Origin: Paramacrobiotus metropolitanus
Taxonomy: Eukaryota > Tardigrada > Eutardigrada > Parachela > Macrobiotidae
Reading direction: 5' to 3'
Assembly: GCF_019649055.1 (NCBI RefSeq)
Contig: NW_026570234.1
Location: 930,001-994,000, forward strand
Length of the DNA stretch: 64,000 bases
Notes under the pieces: generated by a model
Seen by the model: the letters and a program-made list of their open reading frames with translations, nothing else
What the model was told of the DNA's origin: nothing
Database searches by the model: none
Translations under genes and position numbers: made by a program
Shown: positions 35,016-46,570 of the stretch, in pieces
How the letters are laid out: each line of letters begins with the position of its first letter
How positions within the stretch are numbered: the first letter of the stretch is position 1

Positions 35016-35497
35016 ATGCAAACCGCCATTTTCAAACAAATTCTCGCGTATCTGCTCCTGCTTTTATTCATCACCGGAACCGAATTTCGTTGTTTCAAAT
35101 CTTCCGCATGCCAGTATGCGCAAGAAAATCAAGAGCCACTGTTGTTTAACTGCAGTGGCTCTGACATCCCAAAATCATGGACTCGAATGGGTTTTGGAAA
35201 AGTTGGCTTTGCATTCATTTATTCGTTGTTTAACTGCCAGTTACTTTATCGTTTTCCGTCGTAAGTAGTACCTTATCGGTTATTACCATAATTACTATAT
35301 CATTTTCCGCCACCACTTACCCTTGTTTTTTCGCTGTTACTTGATTTACCACTTTTTGTTACTTGAATCATACATTTACATTTAGCTTTAAGCCTGCTTT
35401 CCGCGAAGTGAAGGCCAACTACTCTCCTTATCTCTTGCAGTCTCAGCAGAAATGCATCCCACTGAGTGGAATAGTGTTTCTTCTATATTGTATTTGA
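35016..35497 (+). CDS. Putative two-exon secreted protein, unknown family
   Basis: Exons 35016-35260 and 35386-35497 (donor GTAAGTA, acceptor ACATTTAG) give 118 residues in one frame. MQTAIFKQILAYLLLLLFIT is a plausible signal peptide. The mature part has Cys at CFKSSACQYAQ, LFNCSGSDIPKSW, FNCQLLYR and, in exon 2, QQKCIPLSG. The pattern LFNCSGxxIPxxW loosely recalls the N-terminal cap of leucine-rich-repeat proteins, but there is no repeat series. An ATG ten codons upstream (34986) is also in frame. Support is only the signal peptide and the matching splice phase. Not recognised; it could be a chance frame. Confidence 0.35.
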
Positions 35498-37341
35498 AAT
35501 AAGGATATGTTTTATTCTCGTTTCATTTTTTCGCTTCGCGACTCTTTTTGCTCTTTCGGGACCATCCCTTACGCGCCAGGTGTAGCACTGTTTATTGGCT
35601 GGTTGCGGCCGTCAAGTTGAAGAGCTGGCTCAAAATCCTAAAACATGCCGGTCAGCACTCCCTGTGACCATGATGCTTCTGGCTGCTATCCTAAGGCCGG
35701 TTTGCGCTAAGCCAGCTGTGCTTAACGATTTTTCTCTGTGCTCCGACTGCCCACTACCCCTTTGGAGCTAAGCGCGTTATGTCAGACTGCCAACCCGCTC
35801 TCGACTGCCTACTCTTTCCTGCGTGCAAAAACCGGCTTTGCTATTCTCCAAAACATTCCATTCGGCCGACCGCACTCAGAAACAAAATCTCAATGTTATA
35901 AGTCCCGTCGCCGCTAAGTTACCTGTCAGTACTGTTGGTCGTGTCCGTGGACGTCGATGTCGTATCAGTGGGCTGACCTCACTAAGCCGGCTATGACCCG
36001 GTGTGACCCGGTAGCCTGAACATGTTTAATTTGAAAAATAGTTAACGCTACTTCTGCACAGACAGACATCTGTTTAATAATCGCTTTTTGTCTATAACAA
36101 ACAGACAAGTTTGCGGGTTGCCAGAATTGTATGAGATCATTTATCGGGTTTTGCTGTGGGTTCTTATTACAAATTTACAGCAGACTTCATTACCCAATAA
36201 AAGGATGTACCCTTCTATACCCTATTTATACCCAATAAAAGGATGTACAAACAAATACGGTCGTCTTATCCTGACAGTCGGTGCCAGGACCGACATAGTA
36301 TAGGACGTCTGACGTAAAAGCTTACCGATATGTCCCAGCATATGATGCAGCTGGGAACAGTAAGACAGACCCCCGCATGTTTACTGTTGTTGGTGTTTTA
36401 TTCAAAGAAGTTTTTGCACAAAAAAGTCTTACACGCTCGCTCGCTTGCACTAAGGGCGGTTACGACCTTCTATACTAGTGTATTTTACTTGTACAGATAC
36501 ATACTTTGGTGTGCCGGTACCTTCGAAGAACCGCCGACAATCGATAATTTGATAGCCGATTTTGTGCAATCGTATGATTTCGATTAAGGATCGACAGATC
36601 TCGTACGTCATTCCAGATGGTTTGGAATGAAAATCTCGATCTACGATACCTGGCTGCTTGAATCCTGCTTTCAAAATTTCGCTGAATTTCTGGGTGGATA
36701 GATTATAAAATATCGAATAGAATTAATACATACGTCCTTTTACGGTTTTACCACAGAGACTACAGGGTAGTAGCCACCGTAGTATTACCAGTTGTGTGGT
36801 TTTGCCGTATTTTCCCTATTCCTATCACTTTAAGTAAATTTAAAAATGTAATTCTACTACTTATTTTCTTTTCCATCCACTCATAATCGCTACCATACTA
36901 CTCGGTAGTAGAATCCGCTGGATTCAAACAAGATCTCAGATCTGCTCATACGATATAAATACCGTATTTGCAAGCCGCTGACCGAGAACTGGAAGAAACG
37001 TCATTGTTCATGAAATTGACGTATCGCACACCAACCGAACAGGCAATAATGATTCTATAAATTATAACTAACCGGCCAGAGTGCACTAGAATTTCAAAGG
37101 CCACATTTTCTGAAATACATTTATTTCAGACTTTACTGTTAGGTGATAACGATTTCCATGACATTTCTATATCTGCCGAGCACAAAGTCTTTTAATAAAA
37201 CACAGATCAAATTTCACCCTATAAAACGAGGATACAGTATGCAATTCTGTTCTGAGTAAACTCTCTATTCAGAAATATAAACATGTAATTCCACAAATGT
37301 CCGTTCCACAAACAACGAAAAATACTGGTAGTAATTGCAAT
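35498..37341. other. Intergenic between the putative secreted gene and receptor C
   Basis: No gene recognised. About 35560-36010 is GC-richer than its surroundings and has no long frame. The phrase cccaataaaaggatgtac occurs twice, around 36193 and 36230. The right end should hold the receptor C 3' UTR. Confidence 0.4.
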
Positions 37342-40300
37342 TCAGTATACTTGTCTGTCGGCATGAAACCTATTAACTAGCGCGCTCTGATCCCTCTTCC
37401 GTAGTATACTGTTAAACAGTTCCGTGAATGTTTGTCCACTGGCCATGCAGAGCGGCAAAGAACCAAAATCAAGCTGTGTAACATACAGCTCAGAGACCTG
37501 ATTCATCGTGGGAATACGGGTGAAAAACTGCTGGAGGGCAGTAACCATTTGTCTTCCTTGCGAAAGACCAGAAACATAATGCATTAGTGCGTCTAGGTAA
37601 TGAGCATGCAGAGCTTCCAAAGCGGCTCTGTCGTCCGCCGGAAATCGAGGATCAACTGAAACAAAAGGAATTATGCACTCTCTGTACACGTAAATTACCG
37701 TAACTAATCGTAAAAAAATATAAACAAATGTATATTTGGCCACACAAAACTAAAGCCTACGCACTCGGATGAAGAATGGATACAACCAGCAGAAGATATC
37801 GCATAACATCATCCAGTTGTAACTGTCGAATGTCGAGTACACATCTGTACACGTAATCCGCATATTCTTTCTCACAGACTTTGTCAACAAGGTAAGCTCG
37901 TTGATCCAGTTCAATATCAGCCAGTATGTATACTTCACGATCTGCATTGTTGTAATAAAACGATGAATGGAAAAACTAAAACACACAACAAAAGCTTTTA
38001 CAAAAGCTGCATGTACCAAACAAGCAAACAGAAGGAATTTTCTTACTTACAACCCAAAAATTAAGATATCGTTGTGGGATTAACTTCTGCAGCAACTGCG
38101 GATCCAGTTCAGCGAATCCCGGAAGGGTTTGTAGAAATAGTTTAAAACATAGCGAATTATTGCCTATATCATGTTGTAAAGCCCGTAACACGCGTCTTTC
38201 GGTCTCTAATGACTGCAAAAAAATCAAAACGTCGAACTGACTGAATCGACCAAATAAAAACCCAACGCTGGCTCACCGCATCTTTTTGCAAGAATGATGG
38301 ATGGCTCTGGTAACTTTCGAACTTATTCGCCAGTTTTGAGATAACACAGTCGATGGCGTGCTGCACCTTATTTATCGTTTCCACAAGAAAAAGGTTCCGG
38401 TTAAACATGGCTCGGACGTAATTACCCAGAAATTTCGGCATAGTGGAACGGTCCGAAGTTTCCAGCCAATCGGGGGACACAACTGGAAACAATCCGGACA
38501 ACATCCAGCTCGAAAATAAATTCACTGTAATGGCTGGGAAATCTTCGCTATCCTTGTCAAGTAAACCGAATGATGCTCGTGGATTAACTGGTACAAGCTC
38601 GGTTGACCTATGAGCCCCACCACTGTCAACAGATGACCCACTATCTGCCGACCCGTCAAAACTTCTGGTCGAAAAGGATGTGCGGCCCGGCTCTGAGGAA
38701 AATTCCTTCAGAGGTGTCATGATCACTAAAAAAGGAAATGCGGTCAGAAATATTCAGAACCAATAATTACCTGCTACCAGTAGAATCATCTTTATGCACA
38801 GAATTCAGTATCCACTTGCCCTTTTGAAAACAAATTAAGTACCTACTCCTAGTAACTGCTGCTTTTTGTATTGTCAGCTTATCTTATCAGATGACTACTA
38901 CTATTTAAAATTTTCATCTATGTAAACGAAGTTATTTAAATTTTCGAACTGCTAAATACGCAGTAAATTAAATTAAGTAGCTACTTTTGTCAGCAAGAAT
39001 GTACTGACAGGTCCAGGTCCTTTACAAACATTCAAAGACTTTGGAACTCGATAAAAGGCTTCATTTTCTGTTACATTATCCACCTTTAACGCGTGGATAA
39101 CTTTCAGACTGCTGTCGAAGCGCTAAAGCGCTACTGTAATCTTGAGATTCAGGTTTCGGACGTGACAGTGGCACAACACAGCTTCCGGAAAAGCTTCCTA
39201 ATCGAAACACCGATGTAAGATTGCCCCTGGCGTAGGTGTCCGAATCTGCAAAGCAACCACTAACTAGAAAACGCACTAGATAATTTCCCAGAAATGTTGC
39301 AAAGGATATACCACTGACGTCAAGCGACAACTCATTATCAGCATAGCATCTACACTGACTACACATCAGGCTTCATACTTTCGCCAATAAAGCGAAAAAC
39401 CTGAAAGCATCCCCATTATATGCTAGAATTTTCCTCCCACTTTAGCGTAAACATTCGTAATTATCGAAGGCTTTGCGTGCATCGTTCTGGAGTCTGGACC
39501 AAGCAATTGACTTGCAGACGTTATCAGAAATCGCCGCAATGTGAAAATATCTACGTCCTTTCCAAGCTAACCACTCACAAACAGCCTAATAACGTACTCG
39601 CCGTTTGACACAACCAACGCTTTACAGGAACTGTGGCTGCTAACTGACTGCTCTCGCAGTGCATAATAAATCCACAAAAAACTCTCAGTGGTCAGCCCAT
39701 GAATCTTACCAGTACTCCATGACATCGAGTCGTCTTGATCAGGAGCATAGTCTTTGTCGGGATTATTGTCGTCTGCCATAGCGGGAGAAGTCTCGGACTT
39801 CTCGTCCTTTGAGCGCCATGATCGGCTGCCTTTTACCGCTAATTACAAAACACAAAACTCTTAAAATTATGCACCTAAATATGATGCTTCTTTACTTGCT
39901 TAGATCTATGTGAATTCTTTGCATCTTACCTCTAACATCCATTCCTTCTTCCTGGCAGCGTCGAAAACGGCAGGCTTTGCATCTAAAAAATATGTACCGA
40001 ATCATCAAAACCAACAAGTTCAAATAACGAGAATAAAGGAAGAATGGGAATGTAAGACTACACGACAATATGTTTAAAACTTCAAATCATTTTACTGCTC
40101 CTACCGCATATTTACCAAGTAATAAAAATTCCCTGACAGCGAAGAAATTTTTCTTTTTAAGACATATCGCTGAAATGCCATGCTCCCATCTCGCAACATA
40201 ATCAGCAAGGACTACGTAGGGTATTATTTCACCTCGCAAAAAATCTTCAAAAATCACAAATTTTCATAAACATTATGGAGTGAAGGAGTTCTTCGGCAGC

Positions 40301-42009
40301 TTTGTATCGCAGCATAAAATTTAAATTTGATACTCGAGAGACGAAAGAAAATTACAGAGATTTCTGTAGTAACCACCTGCGGCCTCTTGTTCCGGCAGTG
40401 ACGGGACATGTTGATCCAAAGTAACACTTGTACTTAATTCCATTTATAATCCCTCTTTTGTAGAATGCCTACGAAAATCGCATTTCCAGTCTTTACCCAA
40501 ATTTAACAAGTCTAGAATTTCATACATACAATGCAGCATTTAAAATATCGCAGATATTAGTACCGATGCAATAAGCATAACACCAGAGTGCAGAATTGTA
40601 GTTCTCATAATTATGAAATACGAAAACGAGTACTATTCAAGTACAAGTACACCGTCTGTACACCTGTTTTATCGTTAATAAACTGCGTAGTGCCTACTAC
40701 TGTATTGTACAGTAGGATATCAAGAGTACGGTACACAATTAGAATCCAATTACATTACAATAAAATTACAATATTTTACAATTTTACAGTTTTACGTGCT
40801 TCCGTGGTCAGTACTGGTATTGTACTTACAGGCTTACATAGAATTTAATAATTACTATGCAATCTTGTAATTTTAACTTGAATTAAACTTTGTTGTTAAT
40901 TTTATAATTTTTTCCATAAATCAACACAAGTAGTTTAGGCTCAAAACTTTTAGCCCGTAGAGCGTACGTTTATACCATGCAAATGGCGATTTTTGGTTTA
41001 CGCATCCCGTATTACTGTTATCGCTAGAGTAGTAACAACGCAATCGCTACAATAAAATATAATACGCATATTCTGTAATTTCAATTACAACAGCATATAT
41101 TTCTGACGACGTCCTTATTCGTTACGTAGGGTATCGGTCAGTAATCACTCTGTATCCGTCCTTGAAAGTGAGAAAATTCAAAAACAAACTAACTGCGTAT
41201 TAAATAAACTCGCACTCAAAGGTGTTGTCAACAAAATAAAAGGGTCCTTTCTTCCAGCAAAGAGACTAAAAAAGGTGAAACAATGTTTATCTACTTACGG
41301 CTTTCGCGTTTATCTAAAACACATTCTCAAGCTCTGTCCAAAATCCTTGTTGAACAGCCACAGGCTACAAGGTATGAGCCACCACGTCATTACTGAATCT
41401 GACACAAATCACAAATACCTAATGGTACGCACTAAAATCTGAAAAATAGGTAACCGGTTTATTTAATACGGTACTGCATTTTCCATACATATTACTTAAC
41501 AGTCAACAAGTGCTAAAACTGCCTAAAAGCCTATAAATGAAAATAATTCAAACTCAAAACTGTAACGAAACGTGAGACGTTGCGTCGTATTATAAGAAAA
41601 TTCAGAACCACACAGGTCCACACTGCATACTGATATTAAAGTACGTTAGCTGCGTTCTGTAGCCTGCAATAATGTAACTCAAGTAAATGTTACAAAGCAC
41701 AAACGGTAATAACTTTATATTCCGGATAACAAAACCGTAAAAGCATTACTCAGTTTAGGTAACACAAATTTGCTAAAGACAGAAAAGCAACGTACGGTAA
41801 CTACAGTAGCTTCCTTCCATTCATGGACGACGCTGCGCATTTCTTACCTTGCACCCTTCACAGCTGATCACGCCGTAGTGAACTCCAGTTGATCGGCCAC
41901 CACACACTTTACACCGCGCGCTGGTTCCGGAATCGTAATCAACGGCGCCATGTTTTTTCTTCAATTCCATAATTGTAGAGAAACACACATAATCGATATG
42001 AGAATCCAA
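37342..42009 (-). CDS. Nuclear receptor C, complete DBD and LBD (NR1-like)
   Basis: Nine exons on the minus strand: 41848-42009, 40377-40468, 39930-39982, 39710-39838, 39084-39245, 38277-38725, 38051-38212, 37765-37975 and 37342-37655, giving 577 residues with consistent phases. Finger 1: [20 protein letters not shown] ending CK (P-box CEGCK). Then [15 protein letters not shown] and finger 2 with [18 protein letters not shown] and [13 protein letters not shown]; the third spacing is one residue longer than in receptor A, and an extra intron splits this finger. The ligand-binding domain has [50 protein letters not shown] and [15 protein letters not shown]. Its end, [12 protein letters not shown], fits a canonical AF-2 helix, unlike receptor A. 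In the 37765-37975 exon a longer open frame overlaps the true one; homology and phase select the frame with [17 protein letters not shown]. An alternative start is the in-frame ATG with first base 41970 ([11 protein letters not shown]). The longest and best preserved member of the cluster. Confidence 0.88.
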
Positions 42010-42616
42010 ATAATACTGTGAGCCTGTGAGGTGACATCAGCACAGATCATAAACGAAAAGCTATGAGTTCTAGTCAAAAGATGCAATCAAACCACGTACG
42101 AATGCAAAACTGCTCGACTGTCTCGCTTACGGAAAACATTTTCTTACCAATGATATAGGCTGCCAATACTGTGCTAACCAGCCAGCCCGGGCTTTTCACC
42201 GGCTGGTGACCGGTTATCGATTTTTCTGGTTCTTTCGAAAATTGAACTGATTGCAAATGTTGCAAAGAAATTCACGAGTCTGCGCAGCCCACCTTTATGC
42301 GTATTTGAAAAATAATAGCATACCTTTATATTTTGAGTTAAATAAAACTTTAAATCTTTATAACTACAAGAAAGTTGTTTCGGGGTTGGGTACGTTAAAT
42401 TTAACAAACACCACACATACCATACAGTATCTGATTTTAAATGCACTAACCATAAGTAGTGTGAGTATCAACCGCCCGCTGTGGTCAGTCAAATCTGATG
42501 TCATTGCACGTTATTAAACAGAAAAATTGAAAAATTTGTGTGGAGGAGCGTTTCCCAAATTAATTTTCTCTGTGGTTACATTGTACATAGTACTACATAC
42601 ATAGTATGATAGTATC
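42010..42616. other. Intergenic upstream of receptor C
   Basis: Presumed receptor C promoter. No gene recognised. The last eight bases, atagtatc (42609-42616), are the left target duplication of the hAT-like element. Confidence 0.5.
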
Positions 42617-43250
42617 CAGAGGCTCCACGAGACCCCTGACGACCTCGGGACATTTTTTTAGAGTAAATCTGACCTCGGGATAATTTTCAGCGCATTTTTC
42701 TGATATAGAAACCATTTTTCAAAATTTTTTTCGGAAGAAAAAATTTCTGACTGCCGGTGCCGCAAATACCATGGGCGGTTGCAATGACGCCACGAAAAAA
42801 ATTTTTATTTTGGGGTTTCGAACACTTTTCCTAGGTAAATCGATATCGCTGATTCTGAATATGTTGTCAGAAAAATTGTGTTTGTTATAGGAAGGAAGTA
42901 TTCTAAGTTTTAAAATTTTTGGAAAGATTTTGCAAAATGTTGTTTTTATCGAAAAAAATTATTTTTTTTCGAGCTGAAATATCTGTCTGATAATATATTC
43001 AGAATCAGCGATATCGATTTACCTAGAAAAGTGTTCGAAACCCCAAAATAGAAAAGTTTTTCGTGGCGCCATTCCAACCGCCCGAGGTATTTGAGGGGCG
43101 CATGGGGCACCGGCAGTCAGAAATTTTTTCTTCCGAAACAAATTTTCAAAAATGGTTTCTATATCAGAAAAATGCGCTGAAAATTATCCCGAGGTCAGAT
43201 TTACTTTAAAAAAATGTCCCCAGGTCGTCAGGGGTCTCGTGGAGCCCCTG
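42617..43250. mobile_element. hAT-like foldback MITE with 8-bp TSD
   Basis: The two halves are reverse complements over nearly the whole 634 bases. The left end is cagaggctccacgagacccc and the right end, reverse-complemented, is caggggctccacgagacccc. The direct repeat atagtatc at 42609-42616 and 43251-43258 is an 8-bp target duplication. CAGGGG-type ends with 8-bp duplications are characteristic of hAT elements. No coding capacity. Inner sequence such as cgatatcgctgattctgaat also pairs with its mirror, so a transcript would form a long hairpin. The halves differ at scattered bases, so it is older than the Mutator-like element at 16-17 kb. Confidence 0.9.
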
Positions 43251-43567
43251 ATAGTATCTATAATTAAAAGTAAGTAATGTTATTGACATTAATTGTTGTA
43301 AGTCTCTGGTAGCACTTAATAAACCTTATTACACATATAATATCTCTAGAGTGTAGGAACATGATGATGTGTTGAAATCCGCTAAAAATCCATTTCTTCG
43401 TGACTGTTTCCTCGGTTTGATACTCGTACTGCATCCAGCAGTCGCTTCTCTTGTATTTCATTGTGACATTTTGTGACTATCATCGTTTTTGCTTCGGTTT
43501 CTGAATCGTTTGATGTTACAAAAAGCCCTTCGTTGAAGTCCTTTCCTCACAATCAACGCGCGTTAAA

Positions 43568-44738
43568 ATGTGTGACAGAATTACCCAGCTTCAGGACCAT
43601 ATTAACCAGGTATGCCAATCCGTTCATAGAACGAAATTTTTTGGATCTATGGCCGTTAAATACAGCTAATCTAGATGCACGATTGCGCATTGTATTACAA
43701 AAGTTTTTTTCGAGATACCTGATAAGGTTTTTGTTTTTTTTAAACCGTTTAGCTCTTTTTGAAAGAATCCAAACTTGACGCAGAAAGTCATCGTTTTAGG
43801 CTTTCAGCTAAACAGTTCGCTCTGTTAACAGATTAGACTGTTGTTGAACAAAAAATATTTCGTTTAAAAACATTTCGCACTCTATTTGTCGTGGTGAGTA
43901 CGATGTTTCGGAGTTCTTGCTGACACTTGTTAATTGTTTTCATCATTTTATTAGTTGGCGGAGCAGATGTGTAATGCAATTGGAATTCTCCAGCAGACTG
44001 CACCCCCTTCATCGCTGCCGGGATTCGACAAACTGCTCTCCCCGTACGCCAAAACCGAAACTGGAGAAATACCACCTGAAGGTAATCATTAACGGTTATT
44101 TTCTGTTGATGCGATGTCAACATTTTTAGAGCAGTCTGAAGCAGAAAAACTTTGAATATGCGATTACTTTATAGGCGGAATTTTCCTGGTCAGAAGGTTG
44201 ACTTATGATTTTGTATCCTTGAATTTTTCACTTTGTAGATTTCCCAGCTTTGTTCGCGACATTAATTACCCGATCCGCCAGGGATGTGGATTATCTGATT
44301 GATCAGCTGCCTGCAGATGATGCGAATCTGGAACTGCAGGTTGCAGCATTACATCTTCTATGAGAAAATGAGATTAAATTCCAAAGAATTCAAATAATAC
44401 CGCATTGCTCACTTTGCACCTTTATAAAGCACATCGCTCGTTTTTTTATTATCGATATTAAGAAAATTGTTGTGTCGACAAGATTACACAAGTACAGTGC
44501 AGGGTTTACACTGGCTGTGCGGATTTTTGGTTTTTTGCATTACATACACGCATTTTACATGATGGCAGCTTTTAAATTGCAGATTAATGCGATCAAACGC
44601 ACCGATGGACAGAGCAAAGACGCCGTTAGAAATTTGATGAGCACTGTCAAAAATGGTCACGATTTGCTGTCCCGCATTCAGGCTGCACTGGCGGATATTG
44701 CGGAATGCGAAATTCAGATTAGAAAATTGGACATCTAA
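43568..44738 (+). CDS. MED21: Mediator complex subunit 21
   Basis: Four exons: 43568-43609, 43955-44081, 44239-44339 and 44583-44738, giving 141 residues, close to the ~144 usual for animals. It begins MCDRITQLQDHINQLAEQMC, continues with NAIGILQQTAPPS, then FPALFATLITRSARDVDYLI and DQLPADD, and ends in a coiled-coil-like NGHDLLSRIQAALADIAECE. MED21 is a small helical subunit of the Mediator middle module that pairs with MED7 and links regulators to RNA polymerase II. Phases agree (0,1,0). The exon 3 donor GTTGCA is weak but fixed by frame and homology. The 312-bp stretch to the left (after the transposon target site) shows nothing else. Confidence 0.95.
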
Positions 44739-45511
44739 GTCCACTGTCACTTTAAGGTGCGTTCCTTTAAAACTACCGATGTCCGTCTTCGAGCACCTTG
44801 AACTTACCCTTGGCAGATTTTGTAGCTGGGGTGGCTAGTTATTCATGCTGCAGTATTTATAATCTTTCGGTTTTTATGATTGGAAATTTTTAGAACTTTA
44901 CTATGTAGTATGGCACACATTCCGCCTTCGGCCTTGGTCGAAGTTTGTAATCACATGCCGGTACCAGTTCCACAAAGTAACAGCAAAGATAGTCATTTAT
45001 TATTGTGAGAATTTTAGAGTAGGAGAAGGGCTAGACAATAGACACCCCAAAAGTTACTAAATCGAATAACTGTTACTAAATCGTGTTTGCTGACAGTTCG
45101 CGATTTTGGGGGCATGAATATCCTGAATTAGATATGCATTTTATGCCGTTAAGAGATCTTAACATTTTGGTGGTTACCGGTACCGCTAGCGTTGGGTACT
45201 GTAGGTTGCGTATGATTCGGTACGAATATGAAATAGAAGATGATCGCACACTGACCATGTAAAACTAACTTGGATGAGCATGGGTTGTGCTATTTTAAGA
45301 TCGGATTTGTGCTGAACCATGCTATAGAGTACTAGATACTACGGGCCTACGGCTGGTGTTTTCCTCTTGAGCCTTAGCTTTCTCAGTGGATTTTAATAGT
45401 ACAGTGTTAGTGATAGGTTTTGAATTTGTAGAACTTTTCCGTAGTATTTCATACGTGTCCACTAGGTACTGCTAATTTCAGCATCACTTTAACATTCTGT
45501 AGTTTGTAACG
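44739..45511. other. Intergenic between MED21 and FIT-like gene
   Basis: No gene recognised. Contains the MED21 3' UTR and the FIT-like promoter. AT-rich, with short frames only. Confidence 0.5.
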
Positions 45512-46570
45512 ATGTCCAGTCGGCCGTCGCAACCATATCGTCGCGCTTCTGAGGGCATTGCACAGTTTGACGTATCGTCTACATTTCAGAAAGAGCACAA
45601 CCGTCTCCGAGAACGTCGTTCTGCCCGGTCACAAACGCAGCGTATCACGCAGCCCGTGGATAGTCCACCAACAGCGCGCGCACCCCCTCTTAAGAAACAC
45701 GTGGAGGAACCGTTGACGATATTTGGATTTTTTGTGACCTTTGTTGTGCATTTATGCCGAAGATACGTGTTATTCCAACCGCGGTTCAAAGCACCGCTGT
45801 ATTTATTTATCGTGTTCCTTGGTTCGTCGTTGGGGGACCTCTTTCGCCCTCAGAAAAGTCTGTACTTGGCTCGTCCGGGAAATGCCGTATCGGTGTGGCT
45901 TGTGCAGTTTGCACCGTATTGGACCATTCTGCTCCTCTTACCATTTGTTCTGCTGACGTCATACATATATTGTGGAGGGAAAGTGAAGAAAATCCTGCGG
46001 AACATCTCGCGCTTGTTGATTATTTTCATTGTTCACAAGTTAGTTTTGAGATCCTTCGATAAATTCCAGACATTCTCCGCGTTTTGCTCTAATGAAGATT
46101 ACGGAAATCAAAAGAGCTGTGTCGGACACGGCCACCGCTGGATGTCGTTCGATGTATCTGATGATGCGTTCTCGTTGATATTCCTCACTCTGGTCATTAT
46201 GGAGGAATTGATGTGCTTTTCTCGCTGGGAAGAACTGGACTATGCGTTGAAAAGATCGCCGATGGATGTGTTGGTGTCACCGGAACAATCTAGCACGAAT
46301 GCCATGTTCGTCAGGGATCGGTATTTTACGCTGAATGGTGTTATTCAGGCGGTGTTTATCGCATTGACTCTCCTTTGTATCATCTGGGATGTGATGCTTG
46401 TTATGACCGTTTTTTACTATCAAAGTTTGCCGCAGAAATTGTCCGCAGCGCTGGTCGCTGAAGGAGTTTGGTTTGTGACATATCATCTATGGTATCCGCG
46501 TGCGTGGCCTTATCTGCCGGGATTGGGAATTATCAGGAATTTAAGGATAGCAGCGCTTCGGAAATTTTGA
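45512..46570 (+). CDS. FIT (fat storage-inducing transmembrane) family protein, likely catalytically altered
   Basis: Intronless 352-residue frame. A polar, Arg-rich N-terminus (1-66) is followed by about six hydrophobic segments: around 69-82, 95-108, 128-153, 165-178, 219-232 and 277-303, with a final one near 311-328. Family marks are HGHRWMSFDVSDDAFSL and LVIMEE (residues 206-232), LPFVLLTSYIYCGGK (144-157) and FYYQSLPQKL (301-310) followed by the LWYPRAWPYLPG end. FIT proteins sit in the ER membrane and support lipid droplets; FIT2 is reported as an acyl-CoA diphosphatase using Asn80, His155 and His214. At the aligned positions this protein has Ser150, Asp218 and Gln304, so none of the three is kept. 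It may be a pseudoenzyme or use other residues (His206 and His208 are near). The N-terminal tail is long for the family. Intronless structure amid intron-rich genes could reflect retroposition. Confidence 0.88.
   Translation: MSSRPSQPYRRASEGIAQFDVSSTFQKEHNRLRERRSARSQTQRITQPVDSPPTARAPPLKKHVEEPLTIFGFFVTFVVHLCRRYVLFQPRFKAPLYLFIVFLGSSLGDLFRPQKSLYLARPGNAVSVWLVQFAPYWTILLLLPFVLLTSYIYCGGKVKKILRNISRLLIIFIVHKLVLRSFDKFQTFSAFCSNEDYGNQKSCVGHGHRWMSFDVSDDAFSLIFLTLVIMEELMCFSRWEELDYALKRSPMDVLVSPEQSSTNAMFVRDRYFTLNGVIQAVFIALTLLCIIWDVMLVMTVFYYQSLPQKLSAALVAEGVWFVTYHLWYPRAWPYLPGLGIIRNLRIAALRKF

Noticed and set aside
37750-38019. Long minus-strand frame over the receptor C LBD exon
   Set aside because: The real exon (37765-37975) is read in another frame, which matches the paralogues and both flanking phases; the longer frame is a shadow.
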